The notes beneath the pieces are model-generated. The model searched no databases. It was given only the letters and a program-made list of their open reading frames with translations, and was not told the DNA's origin. Below are positions 1-7,994 of a stretch of DNA of 64,000 bases, in pieces. The position numbers were made by a program, and so were the translations under genes. Source of the stretch: an uncultured Prevotellaceae bacterium (GTDB lineage Bacteria > Bacteroidota > Bacteroidia > Bacteroidales > Bacteroidaceae). Every line of letters begins with the position of its first letter. The first letter of the stretch is position 1. The stretch lies in NCBI GenBank assembly GCA_946410305.1, contig CAMJZV010000008.1, positions 1-64,000 of the forward strand. Direction: 5' to 3'.

Positions 1-85
1 TTAAACGATGTTAAAAGACAGACCAATTATTTGGTTTGCAACATAGAAGGGACAGGTGTCATACTGGACACATATATATACAATA

Positions 86-124
86 ATCCCTGGCCTGCAA
101 AGCAAGTCAGGGATTTACTTTTTA
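86..124 (+). terminator. Rho-independent terminator-like hairpin
   Basis: A perfect 7-bp stem (ATCCCTG at 86-92, CAGGGAT at 108-114) is followed by a T-rich run. It probably ends a gene lying left of the window. The rest of bases 1-200 shows no supportable gene. Confidence 0.55.
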
Positions 125-216
125 ACAAGACGAACTGTTTACGAGACAGTAGTGATAGAATTTCTTAAAATTACTTGAATTTCAAGCAAAAAAGACTTAT
201 TTTAGAGGGAAAAGAG

Positions 217-224
217 TAACTTTG
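217..224 (+). promoter_or_regulatory. Bacteroidetes -7 box upstream of the nitroreductase gene
   Basis: TAACTTTG matches the Bacteroidetes sigma-70 -7 consensus TAnnTTTG and lies 21 bases before the first ATG at 245, so the 5' leader would be very short. No clear -33 TTG is present. Confidence 0.55.
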
Positions 225-244
225 CAGGAAAATTCAAGCAAAGT

Positions 245-931
245 ATGACATTAAAAGAAGCAATTGAGGCACGGCACAGTGTAAGGGCATACAAGGAACA
301 GCCTTTGACTGAAGAAACAGTCAAAGTGCTCGTTGACAAGATTACGGAGTTGAACCAGGAAGGAAGGCTGCACATGCAGCTCGTCCTTAACGAGCCAAAG
401 GCATTCCAAGGAACGATAGCCAAATACGGCAAATTCCGTAATGCTAACAACTATATCGTCATGGCAGGAAAGAAAACCGACGACCTTGACGAACGTGTGG
501 GTTACTATGGCGAACAGCTTGTGCTGCTTGCCCAGACACTTGGGTTGAACACATGCTGGGTAGGTCTCTCGTACTCGAAGGTGCCAGGAACGTATGAGCT
601 TGGCGAAGATGAGAAGATTGCTTGTTACATTGCTATCGGCTATGGTGAGACACAAGGTGTCAGCCATAAAATCAAGACCGTCGAGCAAGTGAGCAATGCC
701 AGTGACATCACTCCATCATGGTTTAAGAAAGGCGTTGAAGCAGCATTGCTTGCTCCTACAGCCGTAAACCAACAGAAATTTTCGTTTGAACACGTTGGAG
801 TGAAAAACAATCGCCATCAAATAAGAGCAAAGAAGGGCTTTTCCATGATTGGTTATACCAAGATGGATTTAGGGATTGCCAGATACCACTTTGAGATTGG
901 TGCTGGAACGGACAACTTCGAGTGGGTATGA
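245..931 (+). CDS. Nitroreductase family flavoprotein
   Basis: Predicted FMN-dependent NAD(P)H oxidoreductase of the nitroreductase fold, cytoplasmic, 228 residues, a usual length for the family. The N-terminus carries the family signature 'EAIEARHSVRAY' (residues 5-16), whose arginines contact FMN phosphate in the family. A second typical block, 'LLAQTLGLNTCWVG' near residue 100, is the helix and strand that pack on the flavin. The natural substrate cannot be told from sequence. It starts a co-directional run of redox and stress genes; the next gene begins 25 bases downstream. The start at 245 is fixed by a -7 box only 21 bases upstream. Family assignment is secure; physiological role is inference. 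Confidence 0.88.
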   Translation: MTLKEAIEARHSVRAYKEQPLTEETVKVLVDKITELNQEGRLHMQLVLNEPKAFQGTIAKYGKFRNANNYIVMAGKKTDDLDERVGYYGEQLVLLAQTLGLNTCWVGLSYSKVPGTYELGEDEKIACYIAIGYGETQGVSHKIKTVEQVSNASDITPSWFKKGVEAALLAPTAVNQQKFSFEHVGVKNNRHQIRAKKGFSMIGYTKMDLGIARYHFEIGAGTDNFEWV

Positions 932-956
932 ATTAAGAATGACATAAAAACTGTAT

Positions 957-1727
957 ATGAATATTATTGAACGACTTATTTCTGGTTATCCGCATGGGGA
1001 TGTCTCCCCACAAGATTTCATCGACCATCTGAGCATCGGAGCAGACGGTTGGGTTGGTGCTTGGGTGGCCGTCGGGCTAGCGGTCATCTTTGGAATGCTG
1101 GTGTATATCATCCCGATTTATCTGACCGAAAAGGATAAGGTTGGGCCATATCCATTGTGGCTGCACACGTTCTACTGTGCTGCCGACTTCATGGGCATCT
1201 GGGTGTTTCTCGATGCATGGCTCAAATACGACCATTTCCCGCTCTTCCTGTTGCTCTCCATCGGCGAGGCCATCTGGGTAGGCATGGAAATCTTCTGCCT
1301 GCAACGGGCTTGCACCTACGAGAAGGACATCAACTTCAAGCCAGGCACAACGACCCGTGAGATGCTGAAAAACGTTGGCATACAAATCATCTGTTTCTAC
1401 GTTGGACTCAATCTGCTGCGATTTGAGCTGCACGACAGTACGATGTGGAAGTTCTGGATCTTCACACAGGTGCTAATCACCATTGTCCCTGGCTTGGTGA
1501 TGGAGCATCGCCAGTCGCGCAAGGGCTTCAGTCTCTGGCTCCACATCGTCTATATCTGCGTGGCGCTGGTGTCGTTTAACCCTTGGTGCAATATGTGGGA
1601 GGCCATAGCCCCCAATTTCTTCTCTTTGGATGCTAATCCATGGTATTACATCATGGGTCTTGTATGTTTCTTCTTTTCCGTTAGAGGACTCGTTCAATAC
1701 ATTCAATTACCAGCTAAGACTCAATAG
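957..1727 (+). CDS. Multi-pass membrane protein of unknown function
   Basis: 256 residues with about seven hydrophobic segments (roughly residues 35-55, 72-90, 95-112, 135-152, 163-180, 190-208, 225-245) and no signal peptide. It is rich in Trp and Phe, with several Trp at membrane edges ('WVGAWVAVG', 'WLHTFYC'). I do not recognise the family. Size and helix count recall small seven-helix integral enzymes such as fungal Pyr4-like terpene cyclases, but no diagnostic motif supports that. It lies between the nitroreductase and a thiol-redox gene (7 bases to the next ATG), so co-transcription is likely. Confidence 0.75.
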   Translation: MNIIERLISGYPHGDVSPQDFIDHLSIGADGWVGAWVAVGLAVIFGMLVYIIPIYLTEKDKVGPYPLWLHTFYCAADFMGIWVFLDAWLKYDHFPLFLLLSIGEAIWVGMEIFCLQRACTYEKDINFKPGTTTREMLKNVGIQIICFYVGLNLLRFELHDSTMWKFWIFTQVLITIVPGLVMEHRQSRKGFSLWLHIVYICVALVSFNPWCNMWEAIAPNFFSLDANPWYYIMGLVCFFFSVRGLVQYIQLPAKTQ

Positions 1728-1734
1728 AACAGTT

Positions 1735-2037
1735 ATGATTAAGATGTTTGTCATGAAGACCTGTCCCTATTGCGAATACGTGGAGCGACAGGTGGAAGGA
1801 AATCCTCAGTTTGAGGTGATAGATATAAGTAAGCATGTGCGTAATCTGAAGCAGTTCCTTGATTTGAGAGATAATCATCCTGCTTTTGATGAAGCAAAGA
1901 AGATTGGCGATTTGGGAGTACCATGCTATGTGCTGGAGGATGGAACTGTTACTCTGTCCTCAAAAGATGCCGGTTTGGAGCCGATGCCTGATGAAAACAT
2001 CGGTGCATCGTGTAGCATCGATGGAAGTGGTTGTTGA
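1735..2037 (+). CDS. Glutaredoxin/thioredoxin-like thiol redox protein
   Basis: A 100-residue protein beginning 'MIKMFVMKTCPYCEYVERQ'. The CPYC dithiol right after the first beta strand is the classic glutaredoxin active site, and 'LGVPCYVLEDG' supplies the cis-Pro loop (VP) that closes the site. The C-terminus ends in GSGC, giving extra cysteines not usual in plain glutaredoxins; they could serve in resolving disulfides or binding metal. An open frame extends upstream to 1630 inside the preceding gene, but homology starts at the strand before CPYC, so 1735 is preferred (1744 is possible). It follows the membrane protein by 7 bases. Confidence 0.82.
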   Translation: MIKMFVMKTCPYCEYVERQVEGNPQFEVIDISKHVRNLKQFLDLRDNHPAFDEAKKIGDLGVPCYVLEDGTVTLSSKDAGLEPMPDENIGASCSIDGSGC

Positions 2038-2086
2038 AGACCATAGCAATTACAGATATTAACGTTATACGGACAAATCGGAATTT

Positions 2087-2623
2087 ATGGAAAAGATAAC
2101 ATTCAGTCGTACAGATATTAGTGAAGATATGCTATTACAGTTAACCAAAACATCTGAGCTTATCAAGCGATTAAACAGTCTGTCTTTGGTCAATCATATC
2201 CAGAAGCAAGAAATTGTCAAGGAATTGTTCGGATCTTCTGGTAGTAATCCTTTCGTTGGTGATAATTTCCATTGCGACTTTGGCAAGAATATCCATGTCG
2301 GCGACAATTTCCATGCTGATTATAATTGTACGATGCTCGACGTTGCAGAAATACACATCGGCAATAACTGTCTGATTGGGCCTGATGTGGGAATTTATAC
2401 AGCTGGTCATCGTCTCCAACCCGAAGGTAGAACGCATGATGGCTATGGAATTCCAATTACTATTGGCAATGATGTTTGGATTGGTGGCCATTCCGTGATA
2501 CTGCCTGGTGTCGTAATAGGTGATGGTGCAGTCATTGCTGCAGGTTCTGTGGTAACCAGTAATGTCGCTCCACGGACCTTAGTGGCTGGTAATCCCGCAT
2601 TATTCAAAAAAGAAATCATATAA
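2087..2623 (+). CDS. Maltose/galactoside O-acetyltransferase-like hexapeptide protein
   Basis: 178 residues in the Maa/LacA/NodL group of left-handed beta-helix acetyltransferases, which move acetyl from acetyl-CoA to a sugar hydroxyl. An N-terminal helical cap (residues 1-55) is followed by hexapeptide turns 'IHVGDNF', 'IHIGNNC', 'ITIGNDVWIGGHSVILPGV' and the closing 'VVAGNPA'. The His in 'TAGHRL' (about residue 107) matches the catalytic histidine of the family, and 'DVWIGG' is the acetyl-CoA-side signature. Family members act as cytoplasmic trimers. The true sugar acceptor is unknown. Confidence 0.88.
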   Translation: MEKITFSRTDISEDMLLQLTKTSELIKRLNSLSLVNHIQKQEIVKELFGSSGSNPFVGDNFHCDFGKNIHVGDNFHADYNCTMLDVAEIHIGNNCLIGPDVGIYTAGHRLQPEGRTHDGYGIPITIGNDVWIGGHSVILPGVVIGDGAVIAAGSVVTSNVAPRTLVAGNPALFKKEII

Positions 2624-2672
2624 ATTCCAATTTAACAAATTAAAGAAACAGAAATAATAAACAATTATAATA

Positions 2673-3074
2673 ATGATGAAGAAAATCGCAATTCCAACAC
2701 GTGATGGCATGGTTGACGACCACTTTGGTCACTGCGCCTATTACACCGTAGTAACGCTCGACGAACAGAATCAGGTTATGAACCAGGAACGTCTGGACTC
2801 GCCTGAAGGGTGTGGCTGTAAATCAAACATTGCCTCTGTTATGCAGGAAATGGGAATCACTCTTATGCTGGCTGGCAATATGGGCATGGGGGCCTACAAC
2901 AAGCTTTCTGCTCATGGTATCTCAGTCATCAGAGGATGTCACGGAACGGTTGAAGATGTACTCCAGGCTTATTTGGATGGAAAACTGAATGACTCTCAGG
3001 AATCGTGTGACCATCATGACTGCAACAACCACGAAGAGAAGCCTGTGTATGTAATTTCATCGTTCAAGAAGTAA
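2673..3074 (+). CDS. NifX/NafY-type dinitrogenase cofactor-like protein with His/Cys tail
   Basis: 133 residues. Positions 1-105 match the small ribonuclease H-like Fe-Mo cofactor-binding family: 'IAIPTRDGMVDDHFGHC' at the start and 'AGNMGMGAYNKL' in the middle. No nitrogen fixation genes are visible, and in anaerobes such proteins usually have unknown roles in metal-cluster handling. The tail is rich in His and Cys ('CDHHDCNNHEE', about residues 113-123) and looks metal-binding. Two ATGs are adjacent (2673, 2676). It is followed 4 bases later by the NimA-like flavoprotein, so the two are probably co-transcribed. Confidence 0.82.
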   Translation: MMKKIAIPTRDGMVDDHFGHCAYYTVVTLDEQNQVMNQERLDSPEGCGCKSNIASVMQEMGITLMLAGNMGMGAYNKLSAHGISVIRGCHGTVEDVLQAYLDGKLNDSQESCDHHDCNNHEEKPVYVISSFKK

Positions 3075-3078
3075 AGAG

Positions 3079-3594
3079 ATGAGAAAAGCAAGCAGAGAGA
3101 TGGATGCCGCCTTCGCATTGGAGGTTTTCGATAAGGCTCCATACGTGACTGTCAGCATGACCAAGCCAGATGGGAGTCCATACGGATTACCCCTGTCATT
3201 GGCTCGGACTGATGAGAGGACGTTCTATTTCCATTGTGCCTTGGAGGGTGACAAGCTGGACTGCATAGCACATAATCCGACGGTGTTTCTGTCGGCTGTT
3301 ACCAAATGTGCGCCTACGGTTGGCCCGAAAGACGGCAGTTTTACGCTACAGTACAAATCGGCAACAGCCGTTGGTAAAGCTGAGATTGTGACAGACCGAG
3401 AAGAGAAGATTGCAGGTCTGAGAGCTATCTGCCAGCGTTTTCTCCCTCACCACATGGATGCTTTTGACGCAGCTATTGAGCGAAGCCTGGAAAGAACGGC
3501 GATTGTCAAGATAACCCTGACAGAACCGCCTACAGGCAAGCGTAAGCAGTATGACAAGCAGGGCGAGGAAATGAAGTGGCAACGAATGGAATAG
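3079..3594 (+). CDS. NimA-like pyridoxamine-phosphate-oxidase-fold flavoprotein
   Basis: 171 residues of the split-barrel FMN-binding family (Pyridox_ox_2) that includes the Bacteroides Nim 5-nitroimidazole resistance proteins. Typical blocks are 'APYVTVSMTKPDGSPYGLP' near residue 20 and 'FYFHCALEGDKLDCI' near residue 52, the latter holding the His next to the flavin site in the family. Whether it inactivates nitroimidazoles cannot be read from sequence; many chromosomal relatives have other substrates. It sits 4 bases after the NifX-like gene and 6 bases before an MBL-fold gene, suggesting one transcription unit. Confidence 0.82.
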   Translation: MRKASREMDAAFALEVFDKAPYVTVSMTKPDGSPYGLPLSLARTDERTFYFHCALEGDKLDCIAHNPTVFLSAVTKCAPTVGPKDGSFTLQYKSATAVGKAEIVTDREEKIAGLRAICQRFLPHHMDAFDAAIERSLERTAIVKITLTEPPTGKRKQYDKQGEEMKWQRME

Positions 3595-3600
3595 AAAGAC

Positions 3601-4401
3601 ATGAAGTGGACTGTACTATTAGATAATCGCACGAATGCCCCAGCTTTAGAAACAGAGCATGGGCTGTCGATACTCCTGGAAATGGAGCACCATCGCATCT
3701 TGCTCGATACGGGAGCCAGCGATATGCTCATCCGTAATGCAGAGCGGTTAGGCATTGACCTCGGCACCGTGGACTATGTGTTCATTTCCCACGGTCATAG
3801 AGACCATGCCGGAGGGCTGAAGAACTTCATGGCCATCAACGACAAGGCAAAAATCATCGTTTCACCGTATGCTCTTAGCGGGAAATTCTATTCCAAACGC
3901 CGTTATCTGCACAGCATCACCACCGAATGGCCGGAGATACCTTCAGAACGACTGTTGCCCATCGAGCAAAGCGGGTGGATAACCAATGACCTGTATATCA
4001 TTGCCCGCATCCCGCAAGTGCATCCGATGCCCAAAGGCAATCAACACCTCTTTGTTGAAACGGCAGACGGAGAATACATCCCTGACGACTTCCGTCATGA
4101 ACTGGCCCTCTATACCAACGGATTGCTGTTTACGGGCTGTGCCCACAGCGGGCTGGAGAATATTCTTGCGGCCACGCCTTTTCCAGTGAATGAGGTTGTT
4201 GGAGGTTTCCATCTCCTCGACGGTCATGAGTCGGAGGATGAACTCGGCGAACTCGCCTACAGACTGACAGCCTCCTATCCGCAGACGCACTTCCATACCA
4301 GCCACTGTACAGGTGATGCCGTGTTTTCAACGTTGAAGGATGTCATGGCCGAACGGCTTCAAGCCTTCTCTTGCGGAACAAAGATCGAAATAGAAATCTA
4401 A
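3601..4401 (+). CDS. Metallo-beta-lactamase-fold hydrolase
   Basis: 266 residues. The metal site HxHxDH is visible as 'FISHGHRDHAGGL' (about residues 61-73), after the family strand 'ILLDTGASDMLIRNAERLG'. Further likely ligands are His in 'FTGCAHSGLENIL' and in 'GGFHLLDG'. This arrangement matches the group often annotated as dihydropteridine/RFAP synthase-like MBL proteins, whose biochemical roles are mostly unproven. It is cytoplasmic, with no signal peptide. The gene follows the NimA-like gene by 6 bases. Fold and metal dependence are well supported; substrate is unknown. Confidence 0.82.
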   Translation: MKWTVLLDNRTNAPALETEHGLSILLEMEHHRILLDTGASDMLIRNAERLGIDLGTVDYVFISHGHRDHAGGLKNFMAINDKAKIIVSPYALSGKFYSKRRYLHSITTEWPEIPSERLLPIEQSGWITNDLYIIARIPQVHPMPKGNQHLFVETADGEYIPDDFRHELALYTNGLLFTGCAHSGLENILAATPFPVNEVVGGFHLLDGHESEDELGELAYRLTASYPQTHFHTSHCTGDAVFSTLKDVMAERLQAFSCGTKIEIEI

Positions 4402-4454
4402 TCAGAGATGAAGAGAATATTATTTATTGAATAAAGATAAATCGTAATATAGTC

Positions 4455-4991
4455 ATGAATTTGATAAAAATACAGTCAAGCAAAGACCCGCTGATAGCGC
4501 AAGTTCCAGAGCTCTACGAGTCTGCTTTTCCCGAAGCGGAGAGAACTGACACTGAACGTTTCCTGTGGATGATAGACCACTGCCAGGAAATGTCTTTTTA
4601 TGCCATCACTGAAGATGACGACTTCTGCGGTATGGCTGTAGTATTTGAATTAGGCATATGTCGTTATCTCCTGTATTTGGCTACGCTTGACATCCACCGT
4701 AACAAGGGTTTGGGCGCATTGACGCTGAGACTCCTGAGGGAAGAGAGCAATCTGCCGATAATCGGGGAAGTGGAGCCTCCGACTGATGACATCACACGCC
4801 GACGCATCGCCTTCTACGAGCGTAACGGTTTTCATGTTGAGTTGGAGGATCCCAGAATCCTGAATGACGCACACCTCGACCCCTCCTGTGTCCTTATGCT
4901 TATCAGTACCCACCCTCTTTCCGATGCCGACGAATGCCAGCGCAGAGTGGTAGACACGATATACAAGCCTATGCAGGCAGAGGAGGTATAA
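4455..4991 (+). CDS. GNAT-family N-acetyltransferase
   Basis: 178 residues. The acetyl-CoA-binding core is seen as 'YLLYLATLDIHRNKGLGALT' (about residues 71-90), where 'HRNKGLG' matches the R/Q-x-x-G-x-G/A pyrophosphate loop. The later 'RRIAFYERNGFHVEL' is the usual C-terminal helix and strand. The acceptor substrate is unknown. It lies between an MBL-fold gene and umuD; the gap to umuD is 41 bases. Confidence 0.85.
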   Translation: MNLIKIQSSKDPLIAQVPELYESAFPEAERTDTERFLWMIDHCQEMSFYAITEDDDFCGMAVVFELGICRYLLYLATLDIHRNKGLGALTLRLLREESNLPIIGEVEPPTDDITRRRIAFYERNGFHVELEDPRILNDAHLDPSCVLMLISTHPLSDADECQRRVVDTIYKPMQAEEV

Positions 4992-5032
4992 CTCTGAATC
5001 ATCATAAATCCCCATTTATTGAACAGACAGAT

Positions 5033-5467
5033 ATGGCAAATATTCAAATCATACAAGGTGACTTTGAGAAGAAACTGAAGCTTCAGTTCGCTCCTGGCAT
5101 CAAAGCCGGATTTCCATCACCAGCTGAGGATTACAATCACGAAACGCTGGACTTCAATCGTGACCTCATACGCAATCCTGAAGCCACTTTTTATGGGAAA
5201 GTGGAAGGCGATTCTATGATTGAAGCTGGCATCAATGATGGTGATATTGCTGTCATTGACCGTTCCGTCGAAGCTCAGGATGGGGATATTGTCGTTGGAT
5301 ATATCAATGATGAGTTCACCATCAAGTACCTCGATTTACGACATCGTAAGGATGGCTATATCGAGTTACGTCCTGCCAACAAGGACTTCAAGCCTATCCG
5401 TATCGATGCAGATGATGACTTTGAAGTGTGGGGCGTGGTGATTTGGACTATCAAACGCTGGAAATAA
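5033..5467 (+). CDS. umuD: UmuD, self-cleaving partner of DNA polymerase V
   Basis: 144 residues of the S24 LexA/UmuD peptidase family. In E. coli, RecA filaments trigger self-cleavage and the product UmuD' joins UmuC. The cleavage site is visible as 'KAGFPSPAEDY' with the scissile bond between Ala25 and Gly26. The Ser-Lys dyad is Ser61 ('VEGDSMIEAGI') and Lys98 ('EFTIKYL'). An open frame begins upstream at 4934, inside the acetyltransferase gene, but homology starts at the ATG at 5033. umuC follows after 12 bases, as in other umuDC operons. No LexA box could be identified with confidence. Confidence 0.93.
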   Translation: MANIQIIQGDFEKKLKLQFAPGIKAGFPSPAEDYNHETLDFNRDLIRNPEATFYGKVEGDSMIEAGINDGDIAVIDRSVEAQDGDIVVGYINDEFTIKYLDLRHRKDGYIELRPANKDFKPIRIDADDDFEVWGVVIWTIKRWK

Positions 5468-5479
5468 AGGTTTGGATTC

Positions 5480-6775
5480 ATGTACGGCATCATTGACTGC
5501 GATAACTGTTACGTATCATGCGAGCGCGTCTTTCGGCCCGACCTGAAGAACAAGCCTGTCGTTGTTCTCAGCAACAATGACGGCTGCGTGGTGGCACGCT
5601 CAAATGAAGCCAAGAAGATGGGTATCAAAGCCGGAACACCTTATTTCCAACTGGCAGAACAGTTCCCCAATCAAAAGATTGTTGTATTCTCATCCAACTA
5701 TGAGTTGTATGGAGAATTGACGAGCCGTGTGGTTTCAATCATCAGCAAAGAGGCACCTGCCTACTTCCGCTACAGCATCGACGAGTGCTTTGTCTATCTT
5801 GACGGCATGGAGCATCTGGACTTGAAAGCATGGGGCGAAGAACTTCATAAGAAGATCAAGCGAAATGTAGGAATGCCTGTCAGTATCGGTTTGGCACGCA
5901 ATAAGACCCTTGCGAAGATGGCCAGCCATTTCGCCAAGAAATACCAGGGCTACCGCCACTGCTGCATGATCGATTCCGACGAGAAACGAATCAAGGCATT
6001 GAAACTATATCCCATAGATGAAGTCTGGGGCATTGGCCGACGTTATGCAGCACGTCTTGAAGCCTTTGGCGTGAAGACTGCCTACGACTTTGCAGAGCAC
6101 AACCAGAGTTGGGTACGCGCCACATTTAACAACATTGTCATTGAGCGTACTTGGCGTGAACTGAACGGAGAGGACTGTGTGCCCAATGAAGAGATGGCAA
6201 AGAAGAAATCAATCTGCACCAGCCGTTCTTTCAATGGCATGATTACAGATATTGACAGTCTCCGTACCCATGTCTCGAACTATGCTGCCCGATGTGCAGA
6301 GAAACTTCGCCAGCAAGGTACAGTTGCGTCCATCGTGGGCGTATTCCTCAACACCAATGCTTTCCGTGAAGACCTGCCTCAGTACTGGAACTTTCAGGAA
6401 ATGCGGCTCACGACACCATCATCAAGTACTGTCACCATTGTCAAAGCAGCCAATGAAGTGTTGCAGAAGCTCTATCGACAAGGCTATCACTACAAGAAAG
6501 CAGGTGTCATAGTGATGGGAATCGGGCCAAACAGTCCAATCCAACCAGACTTATTTGACTACAATGCGGAACAGTTTGAGAAGATGAAGCGACTGGATGC
6601 CGTTATCGACCGCATCAACAAGGTCGATGGAACTGAGACCATTGTTCTTGGCAGTCAGCAATACACCCAGAAGGATGGCAAGGGTAAGGCCAACGTCTTT
6701 GCCAATGCCATCAAGCATGATTTCAAGAGTAAAAATCCAACGACTCGTTGGAGTGACATTATAGTTTTGAAATGA
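5480..6775 (+). CDS. umuC: UmuC, Y-family translesion DNA polymerase
   Basis: 431 residues, close to the E. coli UmuC length. Catalytic acidic residues are in 'MYGIIDCDNCYVSCERVF' (Asp6 and Asp8) and 'YSIDECFVYLDG' (Asp101, Glu102). 'VVLSNNDGCVVARSNEAKK' (about 28-46) is the finger region specific to UmuC-type polymerases. A helix-hairpin-helix region ('IDEVWGIGRRYAARLEAFGV', about 176-195) and the little-finger and C-terminal parts follow without interruption. With UmuD it would carry out error-prone bypass of lesions after DNA damage. It forms an operon with umuD, and the AlkZ-like gene 19 bases downstream extends a DNA-damage theme. Confidence 0.94.
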   Translation: MYGIIDCDNCYVSCERVFRPDLKNKPVVVLSNNDGCVVARSNEAKKMGIKAGTPYFQLAEQFPNQKIVVFSSNYELYGELTSRVVSIISKEAPAYFRYSIDECFVYLDGMEHLDLKAWGEELHKKIKRNVGMPVSIGLARNKTLAKMASHFAKKYQGYRHCCMIDSDEKRIKALKLYPIDEVWGIGRRYAARLEAFGVKTAYDFAEHNQSWVRATFNNIVIERTWRELNGEDCVPNEEMAKKKSICTSRSFNGMITDIDSLRTHVSNYAARCAEKLRQQGTVASIVGVFLNTNAFREDLPQYWNFQEMRLTTPSSSTVTIVKAANEVLQKLYRQGYHYKKAGVIVMGIGPNSPIQPDLFDYNAEQFEKMKRLDAVIDRINKVDGTETIVLGSQQYTQKDGKGKANVFANAIKHDFKSKNPTTRWSDIIVLK

Positions 6776-6794
6776 CAATACACTCAATAATTAT

Positions 6795-7871
6795 ATGAAT
6801 CCGATTGCCATCAGACTACTCAATCAGCAGCTCATCGCTCCACAGTTCAATACACCTACTGAGGTAGTGCGGTATATGGGTGCCATGCAAGCACAGGAAT
6901 ACCGCATGATGCGCTGGGCTGTGGCAATGCGCACTCGCAAACCTTCATTCAAGGCATTCAAGAAAGCTTTTGATGAGGGGCAGATTATCCGTCTGCATCT
7001 GATGCGAGGCACATGGCAGTTGGTATCTGCTGAAGATTACTGGTCTATGATAGACCTATTTGCTCCAAAGGCGATTGCCGTCACGAAGGGATGGATGAGC
7101 AGCAATAAAATAGCCATCCCCGATGAAGAGCTGATGCGTGTCAGAGAGATTCTTGTCCGGACAGCAGCAGAAAAGAGGAGCGTGACGAAAGATGATTTCG
7201 TTCTGGCGTTGGCAGAAAAAGGTTTGAAGATGGATGACCATCGCCTGTCCTACCATATCCGTATGGCAGAAATGGCAGGCATCCTTTGTAGTGGAGATTT
7301 ACTGCCGATGAAGGCAGCCTATGCGCTTACAGCAGATAAGGTAAAGTCAACTGTGAAGATGGACAAAGACGAAGCGTTGGCTTACTTTACTCATAAGTAT
7401 TTTCAAAGTCGCCAACCAGCTACACTGGAGGATTTTGTATGGTGGTCAGGACTCAACATCAGCGACTGTAGAAAAGGCATTGCACTCCTTGGCAACGGCA
7501 TTCACATAGAGAAGTGGAAAGGCTGGGAGTTCTATCTGACCGAAGAGTGTCGCATAAGGGGATTTCGTAAAGGCAAGTTCCTCCTGATTCCTCCATACGA
7601 TGAATACCTCATCAGCTATAAGGGAGGGGCCCAGAAACTACCGAGTGTTTCTGGGAGGGGCACCCGTGACATTGTTCTTCCTCCAGAACACAGGCATCGT
7701 GCCCATAATAATAGCGGAATTTTTCAGCCAATAATAGCTTACGACGGAACGGTATGTGGTAATTGGTCACCTTTTAAAGAGAACTTACAAGCATCCTTCT
7801 TTGAAGAAAACTTTGAACCTGTAGATGTAAGTGAAGCCTGGCAATCATACAATAGTTATCGAAATAAATAA
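6795..7871 (+). CDS. AlkZ/AlkX (YcaQ-like) winged-helix DNA glycosylase-family protein
   Basis: 358 residues of the HTH_42 family, made of tandem winged-helix domains, which includes E. coli YcaQ (AlkX) and Streptomyces AlkZ interstrand-crosslink glycosylases. The family's catalytic Q-x-Q/D motif appears as 'GAMQAQEYRMMRWAVAMR' with Gln32-Ala-Gln34. The following 'RLHLMRGTWQLVSAEDYW' is the characteristic beta-wing block. Placement directly behind umuDC suggests a role in repair of bulky or crosslinked lesions; that link is inference. Base composition resembles the neighbouring genes, so recent transfer is not suggested. Confidence 0.8.
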   Translation: MNPIAIRLLNQQLIAPQFNTPTEVVRYMGAMQAQEYRMMRWAVAMRTRKPSFKAFKKAFDEGQIIRLHLMRGTWQLVSAEDYWSMIDLFAPKAIAVTKGWMSSNKIAIPDEELMRVREILVRTAAEKRSVTKDDFVLALAEKGLKMDDHRLSYHIRMAEMAGILCSGDLLPMKAAYALTADKVKSTVKMDKDEALAYFTHKYFQSRQPATLEDFVWWSGLNISDCRKGIALLGNGIHIEKWKGWEFYLTEECRIRGFRKGKFLLIPPYDEYLISYKGGAQKLPSVSGRGTRDIVLPPEHRHRAHNNSGIFQPIIAYDGTVCGNWSPFKENLQASFFEENFEPVDVSEAWQSYNSYRNK

Positions 7872-7924
7872 ATACATGAATATTAAAAAGACATAAAAAC
7901 GATGGTGTTTTCCATCTGTCTTCG

Positions 7925-7932
7925 TATCTTTG
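7925..7932 (+). promoter_or_regulatory. Bacteroidetes -7 box upstream of the LUD-domain gene
   Basis: TATCTTTG is a perfect TAnnTTTG match, 63 bases ahead of the ATG at 7995. No strong TTG is found at -33. It implies that the LUD gene is transcribed separately from the umuDC group. Confidence 0.55.
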
Positions 7933-7994
7933 CATAAGATAGACAAAAGTTCTGTGATTTACTACCAAAGCAAACAACATAAATAAGCATTAAT

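Noticed and set aside
2673..3074. Part of a nitrogen fixation system
   Set aside because: No nifHDK, nifB or other nif genes are near; NifX-like proteins are widespread in anaerobes without nitrogenase.
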